Shown here one piece after another: positions 21,844 through 34,688 of a stretch of DNA of 64,000 nt. Each line of letters opens with the position of its first letter. The stretch's first letter is position 1. Below the pieces are notes generated by a model that was not told the DNA's origin, made no database searches, and saw only the letters and a list, made by a program, of their open reading frames with translations. Made by a program: the position numbers and the translations under genes. The DNA is from Maylandia zebra (lineage: Eukaryota; Chordata; Actinopteri; Cichliformes; Cichlidae). The stretch lies in assembly GCF_041146795.1 (NCBI RefSeq), contig NC_135174.1:19152878-19216877 (forward strand). Reading direction: 5' to 3'.

Positions 21844-24800
21844 ATGACCCAGCTGAGTGTCCGTCGTTGGACACCTAAGCACGTTGCCAAGTGGTTGAAG
21901 GAAGAGGGCTTCTGCGACTATGTGGACCTGCTGTGCAACAAACACCGGCTGGATGGCACCAGTCTGCTTGCCCTCAGTGAGTACGACCTCCGCTCGCCGC
22001 CACTGGAGCTCAAGGTGCTGGGGGACATCAAGCGGCTAATGGTCTCCATTCGGAAACTTCAGAAACAGAACATTGATTTATTGGAGGAGCTGGGTCTTCC
22101 CTATGATGGCCACTCTCCCACCGGTTCCGGAGGCAGTTTGGACTGGTTGTGTAACGGAGACCCGGGGAGAGACTGCGACAGCACTGACACAGCACCAGTG
22201 GGAGAGGAGTATCACCAGTACACTAATGGAAAGTACAAGCAGCAGATGCGGCGCCTCGATCCCGAGTACTGGAAGACAGTGCTTAGCTCTGTCTATGTGG
22301 TGTTCGTGTTTGGGTTTACATCCTTCGTCATGGTCATTGTGCACGAGAGGGTCCCTGACATGCGCACATACCCTCCGCTCCCAGATATTTTTCTAGACAG
22401 GTGGGTGTGATCGCTCACAAGAGCTTTCTTAAATTTTCTTACAACCAAAACGTTAATCACCTCTGAAATATTACAAACGATGATGTTTGAGTATCACACC
22501 AAATCGCTGACATTATAACTGCCCTAATTCCTTATGGCGTGTTTCTATTATTGTCCTCATATACTCCTGATGTGCTCGCTGAGGTTCAAAAAGACCTTCG
22601 AGGATTGTTTATAAGGTGACCTACTTTTGTTTATGACCAGCTTTGGGCTTTTCATGAAATGAAAACTTACCAGGAGAGATTATTTCAAGGAATTTCCAGT
22701 GTGTGTTTGGCAAGACACTGAGGCAAATTATTCAGGCTAGTTAATTATCTCCAAAAGAGATATCTTGGGAGATAACATCTATATGCATTGAAATGATTTA
22801 TTAAAACTAATATACCAAAACACCAAACTAATTTTTCTGTCATGTTTGTTGTAAGATGTTAAGCGACATCAGCTATAAATGCTCACTTTCAATCTGTTAT
22901 TTCAGCACTGATGTTGTCCTTTTCCGCAGTGTGCCTAGAATACCCTGGGCATTCGCCATGGCCGAGGCATGTGGAGTGATCCTCTGTAACATCTGGATGC
23001 TGGTTCTGCTGCTCCATAAACACAGGTCAGTAGGTGCTCTGAACGATCCCAGGAGCCTGTCAGTAGCACAGGAAACTCACATTTCACTACTTCTAGGTCC
23101 ATTCTCTTGCGGCGGATGTGCAGCCTCATGGGGACGGTGTTCATGCTGCGCTGTATCACCATGTTTGTCACTTCCCTGTCTGTTCCAGGACAGCACCTGC
23201 AGTGTTCAGGAAAGGTAACGCATCTTTTTTCTCTTTTTCTCATGTATCAGATCTCTTTGCAAGATTAGAGTATTGCCTGTTTCCTTCTAGATGTACGGCG
23301 ACATGTGGGCCAAACTACAGCGAGCTGTGGCCATCTGGAGCGGTTTTGGGATGACACTGACAGGGGTTCACACATGTGGCGACTACATGTTCAGTGGCCA
23401 CACTGTGGTCCTTACCATGCTCAACTTCTTTGTCACAGAATGTGAGTAGCTTCTGTTTCTGTTTTCTGTGAGGAGGAAAACACACTTGTGCTAAGATGAG
23501 TTGAAAAGGCCTTGGAATAAGTTGGAATTATAATTGGAAAATGATCAATGATTTCAAAACTAATCCCTAAAACCCCTCATTTTGTAAGTAAATAAACATT
23601 TTAGACATTAACTAACACATGTGAGAGAATTTGTATGTTTCCAGGTTAATGGATTCCAAACCATATTAGTCCATTAGCCAACAGCTAACTGATCTAATTT
23701 ATTTGAAGAGTTTCAGTCAGGTGTCAGAACTCATCACAGTACACAATAAGGCATAAATGAAGGTCACAAATGATCATCTTATGGCTTCTGACAGTGAACT
23801 TATTTCTGTGCTTATCCTGCTAAATGTCAGTGCAGTTTTCGATACTACCGACAGCAATATTTTATTACAGCGATTACACCATGCTAGAGGAATTAAAAAT
23901 GCTGCATTGCAGTGGTTGGACTCATATCTACCTAATAGACACCAATTTGTTCATGTAAAATGGGGAATCTTCTTCACGCAATAAGGTAAATTATGGAGTT
24001 CCACAGGGCTTTGTGCTGGGGCCAATTCTATTTACATTATACATGCTTCCCTTAGGCAGTATCATTTGAAGCATAACATACATTTTTGTTGCTGTGCAGT
24101 TGATGCCCAGCTTTATTTATCCACAAAGCCAGATATGACACACCACTTAGTTAAACTTAAGGAATGTCTTACAGACATAAAGACCTGGGTGACCTCAAAT
24201 TTCTTGCTTCTAAATTCAGATAAAACTGAGGTTATTGAACTTGGCCCTTACCTTCTATAAATCCTGTTAAACATGCTGTCATATTAGATGCTTGCTCTGG
24301 GTGGCAGTACCTTGGCCAACAGTAACACTGTGTGGAAACTTGGGAGTCAGGTTTACCATGACATGACCTTAAATGTGCATATATGTTCAAGGAATGCATA
24401 GGGCGGGTGAATTGGTCCTATATAATTAAAACTTGATTTAAAAAAAATTATTGTTGCTTTATTAATTTCAATCCAAGTCTAAAGAGCACTATTATTATGT
24501 ACACAGTACAATAAACCCTATAGTGGTAGTAAATGATAAAGCAGACATAGATTAGCCATATTTGGAGAAGGTGTCCCTATGTTGCCACCCAGTGTCCGCT
24601 ACTGGTACTGCAAGTATTTCTTGAAAATTAATAATAAACCTATTATAGTTGTTTCCATTGAAATATTTTTAGTCTTTGATTCTGCTAGAGAAACTTTGTA
24701 TGATTCATCCTCAGTTCCAGTGTCTGTAGCAAGCCATTTCAGCTCCTCCTCCTGTAGAGCCACCCTTCTTTCTTTCTGATTTAAACAAAAAGCTTGAATA

Positions 24801-25278
24801 GCAGGTAGGAGTGGCTGAGAGCTTTGTGCCTGAGATGAGCCACAAGCAGAAAAAATATTTTTACATTAAATATGTGAATGAAAATAACTTTAACAGACTT
24901 AACAATGTGCCACATTTTAGAATGGAATCACATAAAGTGCTCAGTAACGCTCTTCCGTCTTTGATTTACACAGACACTCCAAGAAGTTGGAATTTTATCC
25001 ACACTTTGTCCTGGGTGCTCAACCTCTTCGGCATCTTCTTCATCCTGGCTGCGCATGAACACTACTCCATTGACGTGTTCATAGCCTTCTACATCACTAC
25101 CAGACTCTTCCTGTACTACCACACCCTAGCTAACACTCGGGCCTACCAGCAGAGCCGGAGAGCTCGCATCTGGTTCCCCATGTTCTCCTTCTTTGAGTGC
25201 AATGTCAACGGGCCGGTCCCCAACGAGTACTGCTGGCCTTTTTCTAGACCTGCTGTGCTAAAGAGGCTGATCGGATAA
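21844..25278 (+). CDS. samd8: Sphingomyelin synthase-related protein (SMSr), SAM domain-containing 8
   Basis: Five coding exons, 21844-22400 (exon opens at 21825 after TTCTTTTTAG), 22930-23025, 23097-23214, 23291-23441 and 24974-25278, give 408 residues with all GT-AG borders in phase. Residues 8-72 form the SAM domain ([17 protein letters not shown] through LEYDLRSPP-type core, here [17 protein letters not shown]). Several membrane spans follow, the first about 148-170. The phosphotransferase triad of the LPP/sphingomyelin synthase family is visible as GDYMFSGHT (H294) and HYSID (H337, D341). The mammalian enzyme sits in the ER, makes small amounts of ceramide phosphoethanolamine and senses ceramide. 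Intron 5 contains a LINE fragment. Near-complete agreement with the human protein as I remember it makes the identity secure. Confidence 0.97.
23690..24420 (+). mobile_element. LINE fragment (L2/CR1-like reverse transcriptase)
   Basis: Plus-strand frames give [19 protein letters not shown] and then [20 protein letters not shown], matching the DLSAAFDTVDHxILL and GIKGxALxWFxSYL blocks of fish L2/CR1-type reverse transcriptases. Further on comes [20 protein letters not shown] and NSDKTEV. The catalytic region is shifted between frames and the ends are missing, so it is dead. It lies in samd8 intron 5. Confidence 0.82.
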
Positions 25279-26600
25279 TAAGCAGCCTGCAGCAGTACTG
25301 TTAGACACAGACAGTGTTCTTTCGTCTGCTTTGTCAAGTTGCCAACTGAGGCGGTGTGCGAAAAAGACGCCTAATATGAGCCGCACAAAGCCTGATGGAA
25401 TACACAGAGCCATATCCTTTTACATTTTAGGATTTAGCTCCTAACCTGCTTTTATTGTCTTTTTTTAAACAAAAAAACCTGCAGAGTTTCTAAAAGGCCC
25501 CATCCCAGTTTGATTTTACAATACAATGACATCTGTTACAGACTGTTTGGATAGCAAGAAAATTATGAAATAAATTCTCATTTAAAAATGCATCTAAACC
25601 TTTACAGGAAACTGTGCAATTAAGATATCTGGATCTGGATTCTTGAGTTTTTCCTCATATCCCACATTTGAGTTTTAAAAAACGATGTATGTATGTATCT
25701 GTATGGACCACTGTTAAAGCAATATGTATAGATTCATATTATGTTATATAGAAAAACATAATTTGTCATCATGTTTGTTCAATTTTCTGCATTCCTTTAT
25801 AACACGCTGACATTTTGACAGCATTACTAAAGACTGAAACAGAAATTCATGGCTCCTTTTCAGATAAACGACATACACCGAATCTTGTGTCTTTACTCAT
25901 GACATCGCCTGCTATTTCCTAGAAAATATGCATTTAAGGAAATGACATTATCAGCCAAAAAAGTTAGAATAAAGTTTTATCCAGCTGTCTTAAACATAGT
26001 TCCATTTGCCAATTACCTGGAGTGTTACTGTGATACATTTCTCTGTGAAGAATTATTCCAAACTGCTCATGTTTACTGTTGAATATATGTATAGGTTTTT
26101 TAAGAAGTCCACATTCAGTGTAAACTACTAGACTTAGACCAAGTGCAACAACCTTTTCTTGATATTAATTCTTTGATGTTAATATGTAGTAAACAGATGC
26201 TGAAATTTGTATTTGTTTAGATTAATTTATTCCATTTTATAAATGTCAATAGGTATTTTTATATTCTGTGTACAAGGTTGCAGCAATGTGCACATAGAGA
26301 ATTATGTTTACAGTTGCTTCAAATTCTGTATTCGTTGGAAACACGTGTTATTTAATTTACATATTCCAGCTTGTCCTGTACATTTCATTGAGAGAATCGT
26401 AAAAGATCATCGTCATTGCAGCATGTTAGAAACATGACTCTGAGTGGAGTTAACAGTCTTAACACATCCCTTCACTGAAGAAGTAGGATGTGTTTATGTG
26501 CTACTGTAGAGCCATTAAACTTCTTGTCCCAACAGTCATTTCCATCAATAAAGAGCTGAAACAGGAGTTTCCTTTCCTTTTTTATTTATCTATTTATTTT
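25279..26600 (+). other. samd8 3' untranslated region and following spacer
   Basis: AATAAA hexamers on the plus strand at 25569-25574, 25968-25973 and 26547-26552 are candidate poly(A) signals for samd8. Which one is used cannot be told. No other coding exon is seen here. Confidence 0.5.
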
Positions 26601-27419
26601 GCCCCACTTGCTGTACGACCACCTGGGGAATGCGCGCTGTTGCCAGAGCTTAAGAGCAATCATTTGGAAAATTGACAGGCTGAGTTAAATGTGTATTTTA
26701 TTGTTACAGGCCACTGCTTTAGGTATTAAAGAGCGACTTGTGTTGACATGGTGGCAACCTGAAGTATACTGCGCCCACAGACAGGAATCTAGCCTAACAC
26801 AATTTTCCTCTAATTTCCTACACCAAGCTTGATTGGCAGGGTGCCCTTACTCCAGGGCAACTTGGGTTCAACATCGTTTTCAATACAGTCATGTTACAGT
26901 CAACATTTTAATTTGTAAAGATAAAACTCAGTGGCCCGTGAGCCACCATGGGCTCCAAATGACAAAGTGGCAAATTACAAAAAACATTCAAGAAACTCCG
27001 AGAAGGGCCCAGACCCGCAAAAAACAAAGCATATGCTGAGCGCTTACTGAACAGGGATAAAACCAAATAACCCCCTTTAAACCCCAACAGCCTTCAGATG
27101 GTATTTATTCACTCGCCCTGGAATGATTAATACTGTGTCACGAATATAACAAGACCCACAATGCTGATAAAAACATGCTCCTAAAGTCTGTAATCAGTAG
27201 TGAGTAACAAAAGTCCTTGAATATGGTCCCACACGCAGTCTTTTTCTTAATGTGTCCTAGTCCATTAGAGTTATAACCACAGCAGCTGAAATGTCCAATT
27301 AAATATCAGGTTAAAAGTCCAACAAAAAGAAGGGAGAAACCATATCTTTATGTCTCTGTGGAAGTCAATGGGAAAGATACTGGGCTATTCACAGAGCTGC
27401 TTTGAGCCTCATCACTTGC
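26601..27419. other. Spacer without recognised genes
   Basis: No exon, RNA gene or classified repeat recognised in this stretch. Confidence 0.5.
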
Positions 27420-27960
27420 TTCAGAGGCCTCAGCAGTCTCTACCTGTTCATCCGGCTCACCATCACCACATAGTCCACTGCAAGGACCTCAAGTGGTGTT
27501 GTAATATTGCTGAATGTCACTAGGTACTGGATACCTTTAACCAGTGTGCACCGCTTGCACTGCCGAGCCAGTCCTCCTCAACAGACTGAGGGTGCTCTTT
27601 GCACTGAAATGCCCCCATCTTCATGTTGGCTCTTGCATACCTTATGTTGCAAGGGTTCTAGGACAATGAGCTGCTGAATCTCTTCCCCATCATGGAGTCT
27701 TTGTGTGTATACCACACGCTGATAAAGCCTAAGGTAATCAAATAGCTGGTAAAGTCGCCTTTCATCAAGTGCTGATATGTGAAGTTCAGCACATGGAAAA
27801 AATGTCCTCATCTGTGTCCTCCCCTTATAGGTTCTTCCTGGTATGGAATCTTGGAGCCATCCCCATTAGTGTTGTCCTGTCCGGCTTTGCAACACGCTTC
27901 AAAGTTATACTGGCAAAGCTGTACTACCAGTCGCTGCTCACCAGTGGGCTGTGGGCTTAG
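27420..27960 (-). mobile_element. Ty3/gypsy-like LTR retrotransposon fossil
   Basis: Minus-strand sequence resembles the end of the RNase H region and the start of the integrase of a gypsy-type pol gene. It is an old, broken fragment of about 540 bp with no LTRs recognised at its ends and with multiple breaks. Confidence 0.55.
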
Positions 27961-28029
27961 AGATGTTTTTCTTCATTCTTGGGTTGTAACAAGTGGTTAT
28001 TTGAGTCCCTTCGGGAAGCTTAAATCGGT

Positions 28030-28945
28030 ATGGCCTTTCTCCTGCACTTTGTCATCAACAAAGCATTTTCACCCAGAGAACTGTCAGTCACTGGACAGCT
28101 TTTCTTTTTCCGATCAGTCTCTTTAAACTGTATATGGTTATTTGGGAAAATCCCAGTAGACTTTCTTAGGAATTTCTGAATACTCTGTTTGCTTGCAATT
28201 AATGTGCGAATTAGATAAGTACAAAAATTTTCTTTTTCTTAAATTACTGGCACTGTAGTTTTCGCAGTAGCATGAATAGCAGACTCGGTGAGAGGTTTGT
28301 AACCCTTAAACAGTATGGAGAAATCTGGCGCTCTCAACAAAACAATTTTGTGTAAGTTACAAAGATTAAACTTCAGTGTTCTCTGTATGTTTGTAGTGTA
28401 AGGTACATTATAATGTTCGCATCTTTCTCTTTCTATACTTATGCTGCTAGCATCTATGTGCTAATTTTAGCTCAGACACGTGTTTCTCAAGCTAGCATGA
28501 AAAAGAGACGAATGTTTAACGCTCGCAGGTGTTTGCACGCTTTGCAAGCGGATCGAGGTTTGCGATGAGATGACATTGTGCAGCACTTAGATACAAGTGT
28601 ATTTAAATACTTTACTTTATATTCATTAATGACTTAATGTATAACTCTTGAGCACTTATTTTCGGATTTTTCTCACTTTATTTGCACTCCTTTGGTGCTT
28701 GAAGTCACAGACTGTGCCATGTTGTGACACAACAAAAGGACTATATATTTTATTTTGTAGCTTTCACTGCGTTCAAACGATGTCCAAAAATGTTCAGAAG
28801 TTCCTCAGAACTACCGTACGTCTCCTGATGAAGAAAATAAGCGAATGCCCCGTTAAAGACTCTCTTCTGTCATGCTAGGGCCTGCTACAAGATTGTCTTA
28901 ACGAGCAGGTAAAGTGTACCTAATAAAGTGATCCACGAGTGTATC
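28030..28945 (+). mobile_element. Broken copy of the GGTGTACCTAA-ended DNA repeat
   Basis: Two pieces are recognisable: GTCATCAACAAAGCATTTTC to AAAATCCCAGTAGA (about 28048-28160), and the terminal piece GTGTACCTAATAAAGTGATCC (about 28914-28935). The material between them is not recognised. Same family as 8680-9515 and 50731-51182. Confidence 0.5.
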
Positions 28946-29102
28946 CTGTCATCAAAGGCTTTTCCTCCTGATTATGTAAAACCTGTGAATGATACGTTAG
29001 ATTTGGTGAGCGGCACCAATGTAGCACTATAGCTGATTTCTGTACAGCTCTGTATGCATAAGCCCGTAACTTTCAGTCGTATATAGGTTGCCATAGTGAT
29101 TT

Positions 29103-29132
29103 AGAGGTCTTCCATTTGCCTGGAAGACCTCT
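29103..29132. other. Perfect 12-bp stem-loop upstream of vdac2
   Basis: AGAGGTCTTCCA (29103-29114) and TGGAAGACCTCT (29121-29132) are exact reverse complements around the six-base loop TTTGCC. It lies about 120-150 bp left of the CG-richer vdac2 first-exon region. Confidence 0.9.
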
Positions 29133-29249
29133 CGCATTATTAACGTGAAAGTCGCTTTTTCAAAATTCAGTTTCCTGTTGTAAAATATAATTTATGTATA
29201 AATTAATATCCATATGATTTAAACAATTACTACACGATTCCTATTTCAG

Positions 29250-29418
29250 TCGGGCACAAAACGCACAGCTATATTTTCGGGTCCTGCTGAGCCGAGGTCA
29301 GCAGGTTGTTTGCTGCGGTGTCTCCTCCATATCGTCCTACACCGGCTGTACTCGCTCATTCCGCAGCTTTTCTTATCTGTCAAGTTAGTGGGTATATAAT
29401 AAAGAGAAGAAACTCTCG
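29250..29418 (+). promoter_or_regulatory. Probable vdac2 promoter and non-coding first exon
   Basis: A locally CG-richer segment ends in the consensus donor CTCTCG|GTAAGT at 29418/29419, upstream of the acceptor at 30224-30225 that precedes the vdac2 start codon. Likely a 5' untranslated exon; the transcription start is not fixed. Confidence 0.5.
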
Positions 29419-30230
29419 GTAAGTAATAGGCTGAGTATTTACACACGTTATCCGTGTTTTATTTGTTGTAGTGCAGGGGTACTGCTGTCAGACATTCTAT
29501 TTGCTAGCTAGAAAACGCCCCCTACCCATAGACTGTATGTAATTTTATGCTGTGGTTGCAAGTATTTGCATGGAAAATAAATGTATATTCAACTAACACT
29601 CTTTAATTTTGATAACGTCTTCAAAGTAAAGCTCAGTTCACTTATTGAATCCATGACCCAGATGCTCACTTAGTTTTTTCCATACTATTTAAACCTCTTT
29701 TGTATGCAATCTGTTATAGCGTTTTTCCTTCTTAACCAATAACCTCCATGCTCTGATTACTTGAAAACGTCGGTCTAACCTTGAGAATAAGGTGAAAGAC
29801 ACCTGAACTCGTGTCTTTATATATAGCTAGTGACAGCAGTTAAACAAATAAATATTAAAATAAAATCTGAATTACAAATACTTGACAGAAACATTAATTG
29901 TAGTCAAGGTTATAATAGCTGGGATTTTACTACTTCTCTCTTAGTTTTTTTTGGTTGCTTAATGCATTCACTGTATAATGTTTCACCATCATTGAGTTTA
30001 AAGCAGTTGACAGTAGAACAAGAATTTAAAAATATTTCCAGTTGTAAAATTTGTAACTTTCCTCTCCATTTGACAGCCACAGCTATCACACTTTACAGAC
30101 GCACATTTTGCCCATGTCTATACATATGCTTGGTTTTAATTCTTTTATTAACTAACGTTTAAAAGCAAGCTGCTTTTTATACTCCTGTGTCACCATTTAC
30201 ATTCACTTTTCTCTTGTGTGTATAGGCAGA

Positions 30231-33200
30231 ATGGCAGTCCCTCCAGCATATGCAGACCTGGGCAAATCAGCAAAGGACATCTTCAATAAGGGATATGGTA
30301 ACTGGAAGAAAGATAAAAGGCACCTTTATAAGTGTGTATTTGCTGACCTGAAGAGGTCAGGTCTGCGGCTGGAAATGCCTTTTCCAAGCACAGGAAGTAG
30401 TATCTCACTGTCATTGTCTTTGCAGGCTTTGGGCTCGTCAAGCTTGATGTGAAGACTAAGTCTTCAAGTGGAGTGGTGAGTTTAACTGTAAATATAACAT
30501 CCAATGTTGAAATGTAGCTAATGTATACTAATATTGTTATCATAGATATGAAATATCAACACATAGGTTAGAGGGTAAAGGGCCTGCAGATCCTAAATGA
30601 CAAACAAACATTTCTTTCATTTTATCAAATATGTGATTCCATGTTAGTGCTGAGCAGCATGACCAAACATTTGTATCAAGGCACTTTTTTTTCTTGCATA
30701 CTCTTGCATGTTTCATACTCTTGCTCCATAACATTGTATTTTTTATTATTATTTGCATAGATGGGCCTTTCTGTATTTTGGCAGTGGCTCATTCTTCTGC
30801 CTGGGGAGTACGAGATTTTAATAGCCTCATAAAAATAGATAAATCATAAATAAAATAAATGCTCCACTGTTCTGCTAACAAGAGGGAAATGAAGTAAACT
30901 GTAATGCCAATTTGTGTTACCATATAAAGTCAGCATCTGGCTTGTTTGTGTTGATGTTTCCACAGCAAAGCCATAAAATGTAGCTTTGAACTCCGTTTGG
31001 AGTTAGTCTTAACAAGTTTGGTGGTAAAATAATTCTGTCTCCATGTAAAAACACCTGTTAATGTGTTTTCTTTGCCTCGCCCGGTTTCCTGGTGCTGTGT
31101 GGTCCTAACAGTTTGTGTTACTGAGTATATTGTTTAGTAATGGAACTTTGTAAAGTAGTGTTACAAATTGTCAATGTTTCATAGGAAGTTATGTCTTGTG
31201 TTGTTTGTCCTTTAAAAGTAAGTTAGTTGTGAGTTTATTTTTGAGATTTTTTTTTTTTTTTGGTTTCATATCGTTATATAACCAGTGTTGGTCAAGTTAC
31301 TTGAAAAAAGTAATCAGTAACTAATTACTGATTACTTACCCAAAAAAGTAATCCCATTACTTTACTGATTACTTATTGTCAAAAGTAATTAATTACTTAC
31401 TTAGTTACTTTTTAAAAACACGATTTACAACCTGAGTAGGTGATAAAGCGATAGATCTTTCAGCCCAATTCTACTTTTTCCTGCATAATCCATCATACAA
31501 AATGTAATCAAATGGAAAAGTCTCTTTTTAAAACTTGTTTTGTTAGTTTTAATCTTTTAACTTTATGCATCAAGCAAAAATTAAATTATATGCAACATTC
31601 TCTGACTGGAAGAAATTTGTTTTACATTTAAACCTATTTTCTGCACATTCCAGCACATAAAATAAAATATTTTCTTTGTGTTTACACTCACTCTTTCAAA
31701 TAGATGCAAGTGAAACACAGCAGAAAATAAATAAAATCAAAGACTAGCGGTCCTGTTGCTCTATTTTCACCTGTAAAGCAGGAGTGGGGTAGGCGGAGGT
31801 TTACCCTGGTGCAGGTGTGCCGCAGCGGTCAGTTGAAGAATCCGCGAGTTTCTCTGTGAGTTTCCCATCACGTCGTAGCTACTCGGTGCTTGCTTGGAAG
31901 TTTAGGGGTTTTTTTCCGCTGTAAAAAGAAGTTTTCTTCCCACGCATAACCGACGCTAATGTTTTTGTCACTTTTTATGGAATCAAACTCAAAATAAGGT
32001 CAGTACTTCCACGCTTTAAACGCTGCACGCTCATACTCTCTCCCGTACTCGATATATTATCCATTGTTGATCTGCACACAGATGTTGTCACGGACGTCGC
32101 CCTCGCTTACGTCACTGTCATGAGACATTCTCGCAAAAAAATCACGGTTTTAGTAACGCAGCATTCCTACAGGAAAGTAACAGTAATCTAATTACCATTT
32201 TTGCAATAGTAATCCCTTACTTTACTCGTTACTTGAAAAAAGTAATCGGATTACAGTAACACGTTGCAAGTAACGCGTTACTGCCCATCTCTGTATATAA
32301 CAGATTTTCACTTAAGATGCTTCATTGTGGTCTTTACAGTCTAATCATTTAAAGACATTAAAAAAAGGTTGATTTTGTTGCACCTTTGAAAACGTCACAT
32401 CAGGCATAACCTCACGACATCTGGTTTGCTCCCCCAGCGCTACATTATGGATAAAATTGCAAGAAAACTTGTGGCCATCGGTTTATTTGTTTTCTTTGGC
32501 TAATCCAAGAAGAGGAAAAAAAGCTTGTTAATCCACGATTACTGCAATTACTGATCCAAGTCAAACTTAACGATAAATTCAATCTAACTAAACTAAGCAC
32601 ACAAATATGTATTTAGTGAACACACTAAGCATGCAGTGCAGGTTTGAAAAAGTATATAAAGCTTTGTATTAGTGACTTCTCTAAAACCTTCTTGGAGTCA
32701 GGTGCTCCCATTAAGGAGGATGACAAAAGGAAATCTGCTCTTCTCTGGAAGAATTAGTTGCTGCAAAACACACCAGCTTTCGCAGGACCTGTAGAAGGAT
32801 TGTTATATTGTTATAGAAGTGTAACTGGAAAACGATGCACAACTGCGCGCCCCCCCCCCCAAAAAATAAAAAAAATAAAAATCTATTTACCAACAAGATT
32901 GTAACTCCAAACACACAATTTAAAAAAGAAAACAAAAGCTGTGTTGTGCGTTAATACTCAGTGTTTTCAGGAGAATCGTGAAGTACAACTGTTTTGTGAG
33001 TTATTACTTTAATCAGATTGTGCTTGTTTGTAATTGTGAAATGAAGATCACAGTTAATTATAAATTGTTATTTATTGTCACAGTGAAAGAAAAATCAGTC
33101 AACTTTGTTTTAACTGTTTATTTAAATTCTGAGATATAAATTAAACGGATAATTGTTTTGACTCCTGTTATTATGTTTGGTGTAAAATCTAGAAAATATA

Positions 33201-34688
33201 TAAAGACAGTCTGAAATAGATAGAAGTGAACTTCTGACAGCAGCACAAGGGTCAGAAAAAGTGAACTGGTTTATATTTAGAAAACAGTAAAATCAGAAAA
33301 ATAAGAAAACTAAGGTACATTTAAAAAAAAAAAAGGTTAAAGTACTATACAAGAGTAATTTGCACAATGCACAAGTGGTACCATACACTAAAATACACAT
33401 CAGACTTATTAACATTTGTATGTATGACAGATAACAGACTTTTCTAACCAGTATCGTTTTCCCTCATTTATTTGTTTCAGGAATTTAAAACATCAGGCTC
33501 ATCCAATGTCGATACCAGCAAGGTCACTGGAACCCTTGAAACCAAGTACAAATGGGCTGAATATGGGCTGACGTTCACGGAGAAGTGGACCACGGAAAAC
33601 ACTCTTGGGACAGAAATTTGTGTTGAAGATCAGGTAATTTATATCTTGGCTATAGTGTTGACCATTCCAAATATGAAATTGGAAAGTAAATTAATTTTTG
33701 TTTTTTAGATCACCAAAGGCCTGAAACTTACATTTGAGACAACGTTTTCACCTAATACTGGGTAGGTTATTTACTGATTGGAAATTCGTGATTGGCAGCC
33801 TGTTACTAACTCAGTAGTCTTATGTAAAATGTTCATTTTAATTTCACAGCAAGAAGAGTGGCAAGGTTAAAACGGCTTATAAAAGGGAGTACCTTAATGC
33901 CGGTGTTGACGTAGATTTAGACTTTGCTGGTCCTACTATTCATGGAGCAGCAGTGGCCGGATATGAGGGATGGTTGGCAGGTTACCAGATGACCTTTGAC
34001 ACGGCTAAATCCAAGATGACCAAGAGCAACTTTGCTGTCGGTTACAAAACTGGGGACTTCCAGCTCCACACCAATGTGTATGTTTTTTGAAGACAATATT
34101 TTAATGATTTCTAATATAATTTATTGATCCGTGAGTCAAGGTGTAATGTGTATTTGTTTCCCCCCATTTCCCTCAGAAATGATGGTTCAGAGTTTGGTGG
34201 CTCTATTTATCAGAAGGTCAATGATGACCTGGAGACCGCTGTGAATCTTGCCTGGACAGCGGGCAACAACAGCACTTCTTTTGGAATCGCTGCTAAATAC
34301 CAGTTAGACTCCAGTGCCTCCATATCAGTAAGATATTCTCACATTTTCTTACATTTTAAAGATATTATAAAGTCTAGTTTGTAGTCCAGAATAAAAGACT
34401 AACAGTAACTTTCAGTGCTTAAATGATTTCATGTGGGGTTTTTTCCCTGCAGGCTAAGGTGAATAATGCCAGCTTGGTAGGAGTTGGGTACACCCAGACT
34501 CTCCGGCCCGGTAAGAACAACCTCATTAATAATGTCCAATAAAAACACTTCTATATCTTAAGGAACTCGTTTCATTAAGTTCACTTAATATTTCAGGCAT
34601 GAAACTCACCCTCTCTGCACTTGTTGATGGGAAGAATATCAATGCTGGTGGCCACAAACTAGGTCTAGGCCTAGAATTGGAGGCATAA
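30231..34688 (+). CDS. vdac2: Voltage-dependent anion channel 2
   Basis: Eight coding exons, 30231-30297, 30426-30475, 33481-33633, 33709-33761, 33850-34077, 34177-34327, 34453-34510 and 34597-34688, join in frame to 283 residues, the standard VDAC barrel length. The protein starts [20 protein letters not shown] and ends [12 protein letters not shown], so it lacks the short N-terminal extension of mammalian VDAC2. The N-terminal helix, the GLK motif (94-96, [10 protein letters not shown]) and E73 in the fourth-strand region are all present. The family forms the main metabolite pore of the mitochondrial outer membrane (19-strand beta barrel); VDAC2 also restrains BAK in mammals. Intron 2 is about 3 kb and holds a hAT element. 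Choice of vdac2 over vdac1/3 rests on sequence resemblance and on the samd8-comtd1 neighbourhood. Confidence 0.97.
31283..32293. mobile_element. Non-autonomous hAT element with 8-bp target duplication
   Basis: The left end (CAGTGTTGGTCAAGTTACTT) and the inverted right end (CAGAGATGGGCAGTAACGCG) form imperfect termini rich in GTAATC/TTACT motifs. Exact 8-bp repeats TATATAAC flank it at 31275-31282 and 32294-32301, the hallmark of hAT insertion. The 1011-bp body holds no transposase. It lies in vdac2 intron 2. Confidence 0.88.
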
